64,000 bases of DNA from Plasmodiophora brassicae (Eukaryota; Endomyxa: Phytomyxea; Phytomyxea; Plasmodiophorida), in contig CP145412.1 of assembly GCA_036867785.1 (NCBI GenBank), positions 1,426,001-1,490,000 of the forward strand, given 5' to 3'. The position numbers and the translations under genes are program-made. Of this stretch, positions 1 through 11,063 are shown piece by piece. Under the pieces are notes generated by a model. The model was not told the origin of the DNA. It worked only from the letters and a program-made list of their open reading frames with translations, and made no database searches. Positions within the stretch are counted from its first letter, which is position 1, and every line of letters begins with the position of its first letter.

Positions 1-83
1 GGGGGCGGGATATCCCATCGCATATTATCGAACGTTAATCGCACACACGCCCGTCCGTTTGGCCACCCCTCGAACACTGCGAC

Positions 84-374
84 ATGGATTTCGACCAAAT
101 GGAGCCCTGGTTCGCGTCTCTGGGCGAATGCAAACTCGTGCTGACAATGGATACCGACCTGCAGAACCCGGTGTCAACCGTCACCGATGATCATCTGCTA
201 CCGATCGACCCGCTTGCCGAATCGACATTGCCCGATCACGGGTTCCTCAGCCTCGACGAATTCGGGTTGTTTCCCGCTGATGCCCCATCTGAACCGGCTC
301 CGGTCGCACCATCACGAGTCGTCCTCCGCAGCGAGGCGCCCGCGGTCGGCTTGCAATGGACGCTTGAGCTCTGA
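84..374 (+). CDS. Hypothetical small acidic protein
   Basis: An intact 96-codon frame with an ATG start and TGA stop. Codons favour G or C at the third position, like the confident genes here. The product is acidic and rich in Asp, Pro and Leu, ends in a hydrophobic stretch, and shows no cysteine pattern, signal peptide or membrane segment. I recognise no family. The ATG follows a GC-rich leader, and the TPR gene begins about 110 bp downstream on the same strand. It could be a real short gene or the last exon of a gene starting left of the window. No clear acceptor decides this. Confidence 0.4.
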   Translation: MDFDQMEPWFASLGECKLVLTMDTDLQNPVSTVTDDHLLPIDPLAESTLPDHGFLSLDEFGLFPADAPSEPAPVAPSRVVLRSEAPAVGLQWTLEL

Positions 375-482
375 TCCAGCCCCCAACTCATACTACTAGA
401 TAATATATGTCACAAAGGGTTTAACTATACGTATCGACCAGGTGCTCTGTGACTGGGGCCTGGAGGAGTCCACAGTTCGGAG

Positions 483-1341
483 ATGGTCGTCGACTACAGT
501 AAATGGGAGACGCTCGCCAACGAAGAGGCCAAGAGCGAGGAGCTGGAGCGGCAGAGGCTCCGGGACGAACGGCACGCCAAGTACCTGAAGCAGCAGCAGG
601 AGAAATGGGAGAAGGTCGGGTCGACCTGGACGGAGATCCATCACATTAGTGACTCGTAGCGCAGTATAAGGACGAGCACGGCGATCACGACCACCATCAG
701 GAGCATTCGTGCGGCTGTTCTATGATGGATCAGGAGCGGATAGAGCGCGCCCGCAAGGCCAAGAAAGACGAGATGCCAATCGCTGAACGCAACCTCCTCA
801 AACTTGAAGCCATCAAAGCCGCCAAGACAGACGGCAATCGTCTGTTCAAAGAGGTTTTGTGCTGGAGTAACTCGATACTGCTATTGGTTAACGTCTGTCG
901 AAGGGCAATCTGGACGTCGCTTACGCTGTTTATGAACGGGGCGCCCTAATATGCAACGGTGTCTACAAGATGACTGACGAGCAGTACGATGAGGTTAGTC
1001 GGTTGGAGCTGATGCTGGATCTGAACATGGCGGCTGTACGCCTGAGACAAGAAAAGTGGTTGGATGCGATCTCGTTGTGCAAGCAAGCGCTCGACATCGA
1101 CGCGAAGTGCAGCAAAGCGTATTACAGGATGGCGTGTGCCTACGTTGGTATGGGCGACTACGACCAGGCGCTCGACGTGCTCTCCAAAGGTGGCCATGAT
1201 GCCGAGTTCGAACGGAAACGCCAGGATATACTCGCCCTGAAACGGAAGCAGGAGGAGAAAGCGCGCAAGGTCATGCAAGCGATGAAGGGCGTCTTGGTCA
1301 GGAAGCCGGGACAGGACGAGGCGCAGCCGACGCAAATATAA
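483..1341 (+). CDS. TPR-repeat protein, co-chaperone-like
   Basis: Three exons (483-614, 665-853, 904-1341) are joined by two introns of exactly 50 nt, both GT-AG and phase 0, giving about 251 residues. The N-terminus is a highly charged helix beginning with DYSKWETL. A His-rich linker and a short Cys motif (CGC) follow, then a helix with TDGNRLFKEGNLDVA, which is the first TPR, read across the second intron. Two further TPR units follow (LDLNMAAVRLRQEKW and AYYRMACAYVGMGDY). The C-terminal 45 residues are a Lys/Arg/Glu helix. This layout is typical of Hsp70/Hsp90 co-chaperones and TPR-type FKBP tails, but no catalytic domain is present. The TPR call is secure; the exact orthologue is not known. 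Confidence 0.75.
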
Positions 1342-1929
1342 TTAAGCAACCTGGTGCGCGGTTGAAGACGCTGCCTGAGAACGCGAGTATGGCGTATAGG
1401 CCCATACAGGTCAGTTAGCAGATCAGCCGCGAATGTTACCAACGATGCTTGGCATGTGCCAGCGTTGGGCAATAAGTCGTGGACGGCAGCAAGTGCCGCC
1501 GCCGCAAGTAGCGGCATTGCGACCCTACCCATCGACGTGAATGTTGGCCAGAACTGTTGTCGACAATGAGCAACTTGGGCCTGCCGCCAAGTCGACACAA
1601 TCGACTCATGTCGGCAGGGTAGCTAGACCTCTCGCGAATTTACCATTTGACAGGACTCCTGTACATAGAGCGTGCGCGTTCAAGCCGGAGCCCGCCATAG
1701 TGCATGCATGACGTCCCAGTTCCGCTCTGAATGGCAACGGCGACTGGTTGAACAGACCGGACGCGAGCAGCCGCTGCAAATGACACAGATCCCGCATGTC
1801 GTTGCTGCGATGCTTCGCGCACGCACGTGCTCCATGTGACCTTTCGGGAGCAGTGAAGGGCACCGCAAGGAAGTACGACGTACGTATCGTCAACGCAGAT
1901 CCGAGATTGGCGTCGCAAGTCGCAACACC
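1342..1929. other. Intergenic, nothing recognised
   Basis: Only short overlapping open frames occur on both strands, with no domain motif, no convincing splice-linked exons and no repeat. It separates the TPR gene from the transposon remnant. Confidence 0.4.
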
Positions 1930-3123
1930 ATGGGATCCGACAATGAAACGATCGAGTCTTCTGAGGACGAAGGAGCACGGAGGAGCTTCAAACCGTTTAG
2001 CCGCAAGACGGCTATACGCAAAACTCGATCGCATGGGCGTGCCTTCAGCCTTCCGTCCTGTGTCCAGGACGCTATCGAGGCGCGAGTCAACGAGCAGGAG
2101 GTAATGGATGCTAACGTCAATGTCAGGTCCATATACTTGTACATCAAGGGGTCAGGCAGGCGTCTGTATTGTGCATTCTAGCATTTACTTATATAACCGA
2201 GCTGGCTAGGGCTTTCCCAGAGCACGCCGGCGGCGCAGAAAATCCGACGCTTTCTCAACAACAATGGCAGGCTGGTGACGCGACGGTACACGCGTACCGC
2301 TCAAAACACCCGGCACAGCGAGGCGGTTGCTACCGAATACATACCTGAAAGCGACGACAGACCTGACCGACGTGCTCGGCATCCGTGTCCCACGAATGGT
2401 CTTCAAGATGAATGAGACGCCTTTGCCATTTGATATGCCGAAGGCATGGGCCCTTGCCAGAAAAGGCAGCAGAAGCGTCCCTGCACGACCACCAGCAACG
2501 CCAATCGCGTGACGGTGTCCATCAGCGTCTCAATGGCAGGAGACAAGCTGCCTCTTCTGGTCATCTTTAAAGGCAAGACTGCTTCGTCTCCATGGTTCCT
2601 CGAAATGTATCGTTATGATGGGTTTGTAGGCAAACCGGGGGGCGCATGTTGACAAGGAGCTGAAGCGCTTGGACGACCAGATGAACGGCGGTCACCGCTG
2701 CATAGTCCAGCCTTCCTCCTGGAACGATGAAAAGGGCATGCAGGTGTACGTGGACGAGATATTTGGTCCTTGAATTGGAAGGCGTCCAGTGACGTCGTCG
2801 CTGATGCTGTTGGATGAGTTCGCTGCTCACAAGTGCACCTCAGTGAGAAACGGATTTGCCAAGTATGGTGCAGAGGTGGACATCATCTTGCCATCGTACA
2901 CCTGACGTCTTCAGGTGGTGGATGTGGGCATCAATAAGCCGTTAAGGACAAGATTTGAACTCTATGGGACACCTGGTTGATTGCAGAGCTGGCGGCGCGA
3001 CCAGGACCGACGCCGCGCTCGGACCCTGTCCTTGAATGGCTTGTTAATTCCGACGTCTACCACCTGGAGTCGTCCGGCATACGACAGGGGATGCGAAAAC
3101 TTGGCGAAACTGTCTATCACTGA
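1930..3123 (+). mobile_element. pogo/Tigger-type DNA transposon, decayed transposase
   Basis: Fragments of a pogo-like (Tc1/mariner superfamily) transposase lie in order on the plus strand but in several frames. An N-terminal piece (1930-2181) is followed by IRRFLNNNGRLVT near 2235, then a catalytic block with MNETPLPFDMPKA, TVSISVSMAGDKLPLLVIFKG, WNDEKGM, LLLDEFAAH and VVDVGINKP, and a tail ending near 3123. The order and spacing match pogo DDE domains. The residue expected to be the first catalytic Asp (usually MDETPL) is Asn here, the frame changes several times and there is an internal stop after the second motif, so the copy is dead. No terminal inverted repeats or target duplications were found. 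A sequence-related fragment lies at 54.5-55.0 kb. Confidence 0.7.
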
Positions 3124-3176
3124 GGTGCACTTGTGAGCAGCGAAGACATCCAGCAGGCAGCAGCATCAGCGAGGTC
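2797..3176. repeat. Inverted repeat of a transposase segment
   Basis: Positions 2819-2846, which encode the second DDE motif region, recur perfectly as the reverse complement at 3117-3144. Weaker homology extends the arms to about 2797 and 3176, with a small insertion in the right arm. The arms are 270 nt apart, and the right arm begins at the transposase stop. It therefore looks like an inverted copy of an internal segment joined to the element's end, not a terminal inverted repeat. Confidence 0.75.
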
Positions 3177-3222
3177 AATGGGATATTTTAGGGAACTGCG
3201 GGCACTGATTTACCGCGATGAC

Positions 3223-3764
3223 GTGGCAAGGCTGACGTCGTCGTCGTGGAGACGTGGATCGATCAACGTCATTCTGTAACTGTGTTATTGCGTACCGTCA
3301 AGAGTCTGCAGACACGGGACTACAGACGTCCCCGTGGCTCTTCTTCGTCGATCCCAGAACCTTCTGCTTCAGCTCATGTCGCGAGTGGCTCATGCGATCC
3401 GCGATCACTTTGGCAACCTTGTCCAGCGTGTGTTTGGTCGCTGCAATCTCCGTATTCAGCAGGCACTGCCCGCTGCAACCTCCGTGTTCAGCAGGCACTG
3501 CTGGCCGTGACGTTGGCAAGTACCGGGCAGTGCCTGCTGAATACGGAGATTGCAGCGACCAAACACATGCTGGACAAGGTTGCCAAAGTGATCGCGGATC
3601 GCATGAGCCACTCGCGACATGAGCTGAAGCAGAAGGTTCTGGGATCGACGAAGAAGAGCCACGGGGACGTCTGTAGTCCCGTGTCTGCAGACTCTTGACG
3701 GTACGTAATAACAGAGTAACAGAATGACGTTTTCCCGTCTCCACGACGACGTCAGCCTTGCCAC
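3223..3764. repeat. Large near-perfect palindrome
   Basis: The left arm (3223-3472) and right arm (3524-3764) are reverse complements about 245 nt long, separated by a 51-nt spacer. They differ at several positions, for example in the sequence flanking the shared CGTCATTCTG, so they have diverged since they formed. The spacer holds a second, imperfect copy of a unit of about 28 nt from the inner end of the left arm. Read on the plus strand, the right arm has a coding-like helical peptide (TEIAATKHMLDKVAKVIADR). I do not recognise it. The palindrome lies between the dead pogo copy and the nuclease gene. Confidence 0.9.
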
Positions 3765-3819
3765 GGCTAGTCGTGGTCCTTTCGGTGCCATACTCTGACA
3801 CTCACAACAGCCACGCATC

Positions 3820-5741
3820 ATGGAAGCTGTTAGACAAATGCATATGATGCTGGCAATTTGTGCAATCGGTCTGGTGGCACACAAGACGATACCATGGGCA
3901 GCGGCGTCTTGTGACGGGATTGCCCTGGTCCGGTGGCCGTCAACGGGTGACCACGTTGTTTGCTCGGTGGAGTTTAAAACGTGTGTAGCCCCAGGTACGC
4001 TCGAACAGGCCTTTGCAGTGCGCGAGCACCTAGGGGAACTCATCGTCGTTGAGAACGTTGGCGATCCACGGTGGTTTGAGAGCATTACAGAGGACCACCG
4101 AGCTCAAGTCCTGCATCAAATGTTCGTGTCAGGTCTCAAGCACTTTGTGTATGTACGGGCTTCGATGACCGACATTATCTATTGTGTCCTCGGACGGGCT
4201 TCGGACGACGCTATTGACCGCTTCGGGAGGGCTGTTCTATCTGTCGGTGAGTCGCTTCTCTCGTGGGCCCATCCGACTGGAGACACCAGCGAGGTAGTGA
4301 TTCCGAACTGGATTGACGAATCGGACAAGCGTCTTCTCCAAAGTCACCTTCCCTTTGGCGAATGGTTCAAGAGCACGTCAACAGAAACGGTCCTCTGGTT
4401 CCTATCGAGACGTTCAAGCACGCCGCTCAGGTCCTGTACTGCAGGATCAAAGGCGGCGTCGATAAGGCCACATTCGACGTCAATAAAATTCGATATCCAA
4501 AGTCGAAGCTTGGATTTGAGGCCAAATACGTGACCCATTTGCTGTACCAGGCATGTGGCCTCAACGCATGCATTGCCTACAGGTGACTTGTGTACTGATC
4601 TGTACGGGATCTCCGCTGATACATACTTTGTCTGTCAGGTACTGGACGTACCAGAAGGAATTAAGCGACCAAAATAGATCGCTTCCAAGTCTGAAGAGCG
4701 TCCGGCGTGAGCTCTCGTCGATGGAAGCGTTTGAAGACTTCGTCATCGAGGCAGGTCAGGAGATTGTCCGCCGAGGTGATGACCTCGGGGCACTCTTGTC
4801 CGGAAAGGGCGTGGAAGAGCAGCGCCCCAACCTCAGCGAGCAAGCTGTCGCTGACCTGCAAGCGAAGATTCCCAAAGGACGTGTTTTGCGCTTCTTCAGC
4901 ACTGACGATGGATGGCTGCTGAGGTTTACTCAATTGCATCCCGGTCAGTTGTCATACTAATACCACCTTTAGGAGCTCTGGAACGCACAGAATGGAGAGG
5001 ATAACCCGAGATCCTCTGACCGACATGCCCTTAACCCGGTCTGTACGACGTTGTGCGCTCTGCGTTCGCGAGACCAGTAACTACTGTCATGTGTGCCGAC
5101 AATTCCTGTGCAACGTTGCGCCCAAAGACGGCACCCACCGGGCCTGCTCCACAGATTTCCATTTCTTGCGGGAATTGCCGTCAACGAAGAGGAAGGACAT
5201 CGTCAAGCGCGCTTACCGTATGAAGCCGGGTGAGAGGGAAGAACGGTCACGGCGCGCTAGCCAACTCGCTGCATCAAAGAAAGCTGTTGCGAATGATAGC
5301 GCCAGCGTCGATACCGCCTCCCCTGCCAATGAATTACAAGTGGAACAGCTTGTTAAGCGCCGCAGAGGCCGCCCGAGAAAGCGTCCCCGGCCAGGCACAT
5401 CCGATGAAATCGCTGTTGCGCCAGGTATGTCCCTTCGGAATATTCGTCGTTCAATGATTTCGATTAGCACACTTACTTTTGGCCTAGATTCTGGAGGTGT
5501 ACCAGCAGATGCTCAGAGTAGAAACCGAATTGATGCACCGGCAGATTCGGCTCCGGCAACAACCAGTTCAGGCCACCTTGCCGGCACACCTGCTCGGGCA
5601 GAACGCCCAGAAGCTGTTGCCAACCTCGAGGACAGCCGTGTGCATAAGCGTCAGTGTCTAGAGGCATCTGACGATGTCCCTTCCACCCCCGGTACTTCTA
5701 GAATGATATATATTGAAGAGAGGATGTGGACTGAGCTCTAA
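3820..5741 (+). CDS. YqaJ-like nuclease domain with PiggyBac-like tail
   Basis: Exons 3820-4293, 4344-4582, 4639-4923 and 4973-5741 join cleanly through GT-AG introns of 50, 56 and 49 nt. A further in-frame intron (5425-5487) is possible. Residues 25-125 resemble the PD-(D/E)XK fold of YqaJ/lambda-exonuclease type: Asp32 in ASCDGIAL, Glu51 and Lys53 in VEFKT, and Gln96 in HRAQVLHQM. The second exon carries RIKGGVDKATF and LNACIAYRYW, resembling the GGVD and second-last segment of PiggyBac transposases. The fourth has a Cys-rich module (CALC, CHVC, LC, then C and H) like the PiggyBac C-terminal zinc domain, then basic AT-hook-like KRRRGRPRKRPRP. The DDE catalytic core that should lie between is absent. 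It may belong to a mobile element or be domesticated. The start ATG follows an in-frame stop. Confidence 0.55.
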
Positions 5742-5766
5742 TTTGTTCTCGGTTGCTCTCGTTCAG

Positions 5767-6213
5767 GAGGGACTCAGGCAGGAGCCCACTATGCGACGGA
5801 TGTTAGTGGTCGCCGACCAACTACCCGCTCTGCTACGCGAGGAGGCTACAACTGAATCTTCTGACATGTTACGGTTGCATGAAGAATGTCCATGAATGAA
5901 TGAAAATTCTCTCTTTTTCTACGCAGGTCGGAGTTGCACGGGCTTTGTGAGGGACACTCGAAAAATCGTAGTGTCGCCATCGAGCGCAGTCATGACTTCG
6001 TTCTTGCGTCCAGCCGCAGTTATCGGCATGGAGTCTATGCCTGGATTCACAATCGAAATGCTGTCTTCAAGGATGCGTCCGTTTCTGCATTCTATGAGAC
6101 CAGATACAGGCAGAGGTAGGTATAATCATCCCAATACTCATGCCAGTGCTGACATGTCTCTTCTTTCACCCGATTCACATTTCTCAGGAGATGGTTCCGA
6201 CAGAATCGAACCT
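5767..6213 (+). CDS. Putative 3' exons, unknown product
   Basis: Three exon-like blocks share one frame after splicing: 5767-5873, 5927 to about 6118, and about 6188-6213. They are bounded by AG at 5766, a 53-nt GT-AG intron (5874-5926), and a further intron with GTAGGTAT and a pyrimidine-rich TTTCTCAG. The joined peptide, about 105 residues, contains LVVADQLPALLREEA and HGVYAWIHNRNAVFKDAS and ends in an Arg-rich tail. It could be the true end of the nuclease/PiggyBac-tail gene through an alternative splice near 5.7 kb, or a separate gene. I could not find an unambiguous donor joining them, and I recognise no family. Confidence 0.35.
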
Positions 6214-6301
6214 AGCGAACCGCCGCCCCCGAACGCAACGACAAACGGTCTCACTAGTGAACCGTTCGGATCGGAGCTGGAGCGCTGGAAGTTCTAAACG
6301 T

Positions 6302-9300
6302 TTATGAGATGATCGCGTTCATAGCGTGTTGGAGGTACCGGCTGAGTTCAGGATTGTCGGTCGCGGTGTCATGCAGGTCAGATAGGGCCGCGAACAGGGC
6401 CACATCCGCCTGCGCTCGACAGCAACGAGAAATGGCTTGCGCGATGATGGCCAGGGAGCCGCCATCAGATGCCGGGCATAGCTGCAGCATTCGTCCCAGG
6501 ACGATATGACTGGACGAGTCAGCCTGCAGGTGGCCACACAGCCTCATAATAGCGGGCAGGTCACCTTCGTTATGCTCCTGCGTTGACATGTCAGGGGTCC
6601 AACAAGGGCACCCAGTGCATGCAGAATATCAGCACATACCATGGTTCCCTCGGCATCGGTTAACCAGTCGGTTAGAGTAGCGGATGTCAGTGCAAGGTCG
6701 ACATGGAGATCACCGACGACCCGAGCTAAGCGGGCGGCAACCGGGAGCGACAGCCGGTGTCGCAGCGACCGAAGGCGATGGAAGAGCAGAGCGCACTGAG
6801 CGCGAACGCCCGCCGAGCAGGACATGGACAGGAAATGGACCGTCACCCGGGCTAGGCACGACATCGCACCTGAACGTGATACCGTCAGCGGCAGCTGGAC
6901 ACGAGGCGCAACGTTGCAGCACATTACCGTCTTCTTCGATGTTGGCATGAATGAACGACAACAACGAATGCTTCTCAACCAGATCGGAACGGCTTCTCTG
7001 GACGTCGACGGCGGCTTCAAGAAGAGCCCACAACTAGCAACGTCGTTAGCGAGCACGTAATACAACGAGGCCGGCACCGTACCGGCTGTATGTCTCTGCC
7101 AACAGCATTGCTGTTGGCCAGCTGGGCATGCAGCGTCAGGATTCTCGGCCATAGTCCCGATTTCGCCATCGTCCGGGCCGAAGTATAATCAGACAGGCCG
7201 TCCGCCCAGCATTGCACGATCCACTGCATCTGACGCACCGGTTGGAAGGGATCGTTCATCTGGAACTCGTCTGCGGATGCGCTGCGTCAGCTGAAGGAAT
7301 CGGCGAGGGTCAGCAGGTGGCCCTACCTGGGATCTTGCGAACAGGCAGCCAGGCCCGGCGGGCGAGTATCGTCGACACGGTCTTGTACATCGGGTGGGCA
7401 GTACCCTTTCGCGAAACAACGCATTCGAACAGCGAGGCCCACAGCGATGCTGTTAACGAGGGGATCACAGGCAGGTCGGCTTCCCCGTCGTTGACGTCAC
7501 CGTCATCATCCTCGTCCGTCGTCACGACCGAGTTCCGAACAAGTTCGAGCAGGAGACGCGCCTAGCATTCAGTCAAACGACCGGCGATGAACAGATGGGT
7601 TCCGCGTTGCACCTCGCTGCTTAAAGACGTCGAGCCGCACGACTGGACGCGATGCAAGAACGCGTACGAGCACGAACGGACATCGATACAGGCACTGCAC
7701 AGGCCACCTCGAATCACAAAACTGATGATGCCACAGTCTGCCAGAGGAAGCACATTTAGTCCAGGACGCTTCACGGGAACGCCGAAGTACCAGAGATCTT
7801 GGCTGGCAGGGGACCGTTCAGGTCCGATCGGTCGAGAGCCGCTAGTGCCGCGGGGACTATCCAGCGTGGGTCGCCTCGGTTCTTCTTCACAATCGGGCGA
7901 ACGCAATCCCAGAACCACTCGTTGTTGTTCCTTCCCGTCTTGTCACCGTCCAGCACCGAATACCCTTCGGCTGCGCTGCCGAATCGACGACCATGCAAGT
8001 CGAACGCCAAATGCCGATCTATTCATCAGCGCACTTAGACTGGGCGTGGTTATTCGGCAAACGGTGTTGGTACCTGCGGCCGCGAGGCAATCATATCGTA
8101 GCAGGTCCAGTTCAGACAATGTCGCCCCATAGGCACGTAGCACCTCGTTGACGAGCTCAGCCGTAATTTCGGACCGTGTTTCCCAGGCAAGACATGCCTT
8201 TCGCAAAGCGTCAGGGTTGTGAACCCATTCGATACTGTCGCCTGCGTCCTAAGGCCTCCGTCAGCACCGTTGTTTGCAAACTGAACATGCGCCACCTTGA
8301 ACCGTACCATTTCGTCTTCTAATACTCCGATGACACGATTCAGTTCATCGTCCATCCATTGGGGGACTGCAATTCCGATTGAAAACAGATCCTGGATATC
8401 CACTTTAGAGAGGCGACAGCGCAATTTGCCACAGGCACACCTTCTTAGCCTTTCCAAAGCGTTGGGGGCCTCCCTCGGCCAGGTATAGTTGACGAAGAAA
8501 CTCTTCAAGTGGTTCGTTATCGAAACAGGTCCTGGTCAGAGTCGACAGCACGTCGCGGTCCAGGTCGCGAGACGCAATGAAATCGTCAACAGAGGGGGCA
8601 TCGCACGCTAGGACGCTTTAGTTGGTTGTTCCTGAACGGCAAATCATCACGCGAAGTGTACCTTGCCACCGCGTCGGGACCAATGCTCGAACTAGAGGGA
8701 AGTGTGCCAGATGCTGCTGGGCCAACTTCAAACGATGCAGCACCGGGATTGACGGTGCTTGAATAATGATGGCAGAGCAGCAGGCCTCGTCAGACAGTTC
8801 CGGCACAGGGAACCGTAGTGAAGGGAACCGTCTGGCGACAAGCGCACGCACCATCTGTACGAATTGTTGGTTCAGACACGCTACCTATTGCCGGATGAAC
8901 GCCTGCACCCACCTGCGAGTGCACGTTACTGGAACTCGGGTTGTGCTCCTTCCATGCACGTGCAAGTTCGTCATTGACAGTGAGAAGCAATGCGACGTAT
9001 TCGTCATCTGCCGATACAGGATTCTTCCCCAGCAGTCGAACGAGAAGCTCGTGACGATCGACACTGCGGAATGCTGTCGTCGACTAAGATACGATGCCGG
9101 CAGGGTAGGACAAGCATAACAGACCTTCCGTGCGCAGATTGACAACGTCGTCGTCGCTGGGCCGAACTCGTTTCGACATGCGTGCACCTTCGTCATCAGT
9201 CGGCGTGGCCAGTCCAAGGGCGCGCACAAGTGCAGAGACTCTCACGAACACGCGCGGGTCACAGGTGGTAACCAGGGAACGTAGAAGCTCCTCCCCAGGG

Positions 9301-11063
9301 ACGTTACCTAGTTCCAAGCGTGTCAGAATCGGCCGGTCTAATTACTCTGGCAACACAAACGAACCTGGGCGTGGCGCATTGCACAGCATTTCGAGGCGCA
9401 TGAAGTCGGCAATGCGATCTCCGCCAACGATACGAGATGCAAACAGGGACCAAGGGGCATCACGGGGCAGCAATGAGGCCTCGATGTAGGCCCGAATGCA
9501 GGACAGCCACAGGGGGTCATCGGGAGACGAGGCGCTCCTAATGACAACCTGCGAATCAGGTAACATCGCCAGCGCCTACTCGCACGGGTTATGAACGATA
9601 TGAAGAGACGTCCCATAGCGACATACCTGTTTTGAGCAACGACGCGCGAGTGTGACAACGATGCGTTGTGCAAGATGCACGACGAGGGGACTCTGTCGTT
9701 GGAGGGCAGACGACAGGACAGCCTTTGTTACTGGAGCCGGGAGCGCATCCTTGTCGGCATTAGATGGTAACGGCAGGCTTCGAAGCAACTGGTCCACAAA
9801 GGTCGCGTTGCAGACGTAGCGGAAGGACAGACGTGGCTCAAGAGAGAATCGAAGGGCGGCCAGGTACGCAGACAGCACCACTGGGGAGCACAGATCCGAC
9901 TAGCGTTCGGGAATGAGGTTCACGATTCGACGCGATTCGCAGGCAACGGCGTACCTTGACCCAGTCGAGAACGATGGATCGCTGCTGGTTCGATGTGAAC
10001 ACGTCGAGGCTAGTGGCAGCGCGAACGGCGAGCGCGGTCGGCGTCTGGTTCGTCAGCAGTATATCTTGGAACAGTTTCAAGGCAAGCTCAGCCTAACTGG
10101 GCAGTTAGCACACTCATAATAGCGACAGCTAGCGAGCAAGCTGTCACCACCTTTCTGTCACCACCAGCGAGCAGATTTGTGCAACGACTCAGTACCGTCC
10201 CCGACAGCACAGGCGCCTACAAGCAGGAAGAATCATAAATCACGAGCGACGAGAAGGCATATTCTGCGCATACGAAAAGCTTGGTGTGGTTCGCAACCGC
10301 GTCGACGAAGACGCTCATTTGCGGTGCTGACAAAGTTTCCACATTCTGAAGCGTTAAGCGGGCCAACGCAGCAGCACCGTCAATTGTGAGCGCGACTCTG
10401 TCAGAGACCATGGGCACTGGTTACATCCCGATGCCTGGACAGAGAAAACAGTGGACGTACCTCGGGCATTCTTGAAGAGCGTTGATAATCACATGAGTAG
10501 TCGCCGGCGTACTATGGCGCCACACGCGCTGGCTCCTGGAATCAGCATCAGAGAGGGTGTCCTGGTGTAGCAAGAAGGAGCGCTGACCAGTTGATCCGAC
10601 GCAGGATGTTGTGGCCACAGCGCTTTACAACAAGGCTGCACAGCTGGACAGCATTCCTTCTAACGTTCTTGTCGTCTGACGCTAGATGCGACGCGATCTG
10701 CCCGTAGACTTGAGCGGAACAGCAGAACTCGGCGACGGTCCTATTAGCCGTTATTGTGGTTCCATACGACGGTATGGGTAGCGATTATTACCTGATCTGT
10801 TCTCGACATGTATCACAGCTGTGCATCAGGAGCGAAGAAATGCAATAGAATGTGGCAGAGACGGTTGCAACCGGGACACTAGGGCCTCGCGTAATAACGG
10901 AAAACAGTTCGGTCGCGCATGGCGACACCTTGAGGTAGGCATGCAGGGTACGGTAATTATCGTCATGCATAGACCGCGATAGACGCTCAACATTGGACCG
11001 TATGCGGTCAGAGGGACTGCCCTGAATACCCACAAGAATGTCATGCAGACTTTCGTCGGCCAT
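6302..11063 (-). CDS. URB1: URB1/Npa1-like nucleolar pre-60S assembly factor
   Basis: A long minus-strand gene in many exons begins at ATG 11063 and ends near 6302. The N-terminal exon has the helical pattern of URB1 N-domains (HAYLKVSPCATELF). A strong donor follows at 10791, and later exons carry HEAT-like helices. Near 8.2 kb is ELVNEVLRAYGATLSELDLL, matching the conserved URB1 segment where an aromatic residue precedes the G-T/A-L-S stretch. Near 7.95 kb is GYSVLDGDKTGRNNNEWFW, and near 7.7 kb CGIISFVIRGGLCS, resembling the C-terminal armadillo block. The last exon is also helical. URB1/Npa1 scaffolds early 60S precursors in the nucleolus. Exon ends in the middle are approximate and some frames are broken by introns I did not place. 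The family call rests on a few conserved blocks and is probable, not certain. Confidence 0.6.

Noticed and set aside
3298-3801. Long minus-strand frame nearly identical to a plus-strand frame at 3246-3698
   Set aside because: Both are the two sides of the palindrome, so the duplicated peptides are a consequence of the inverted repeat and not two genes.
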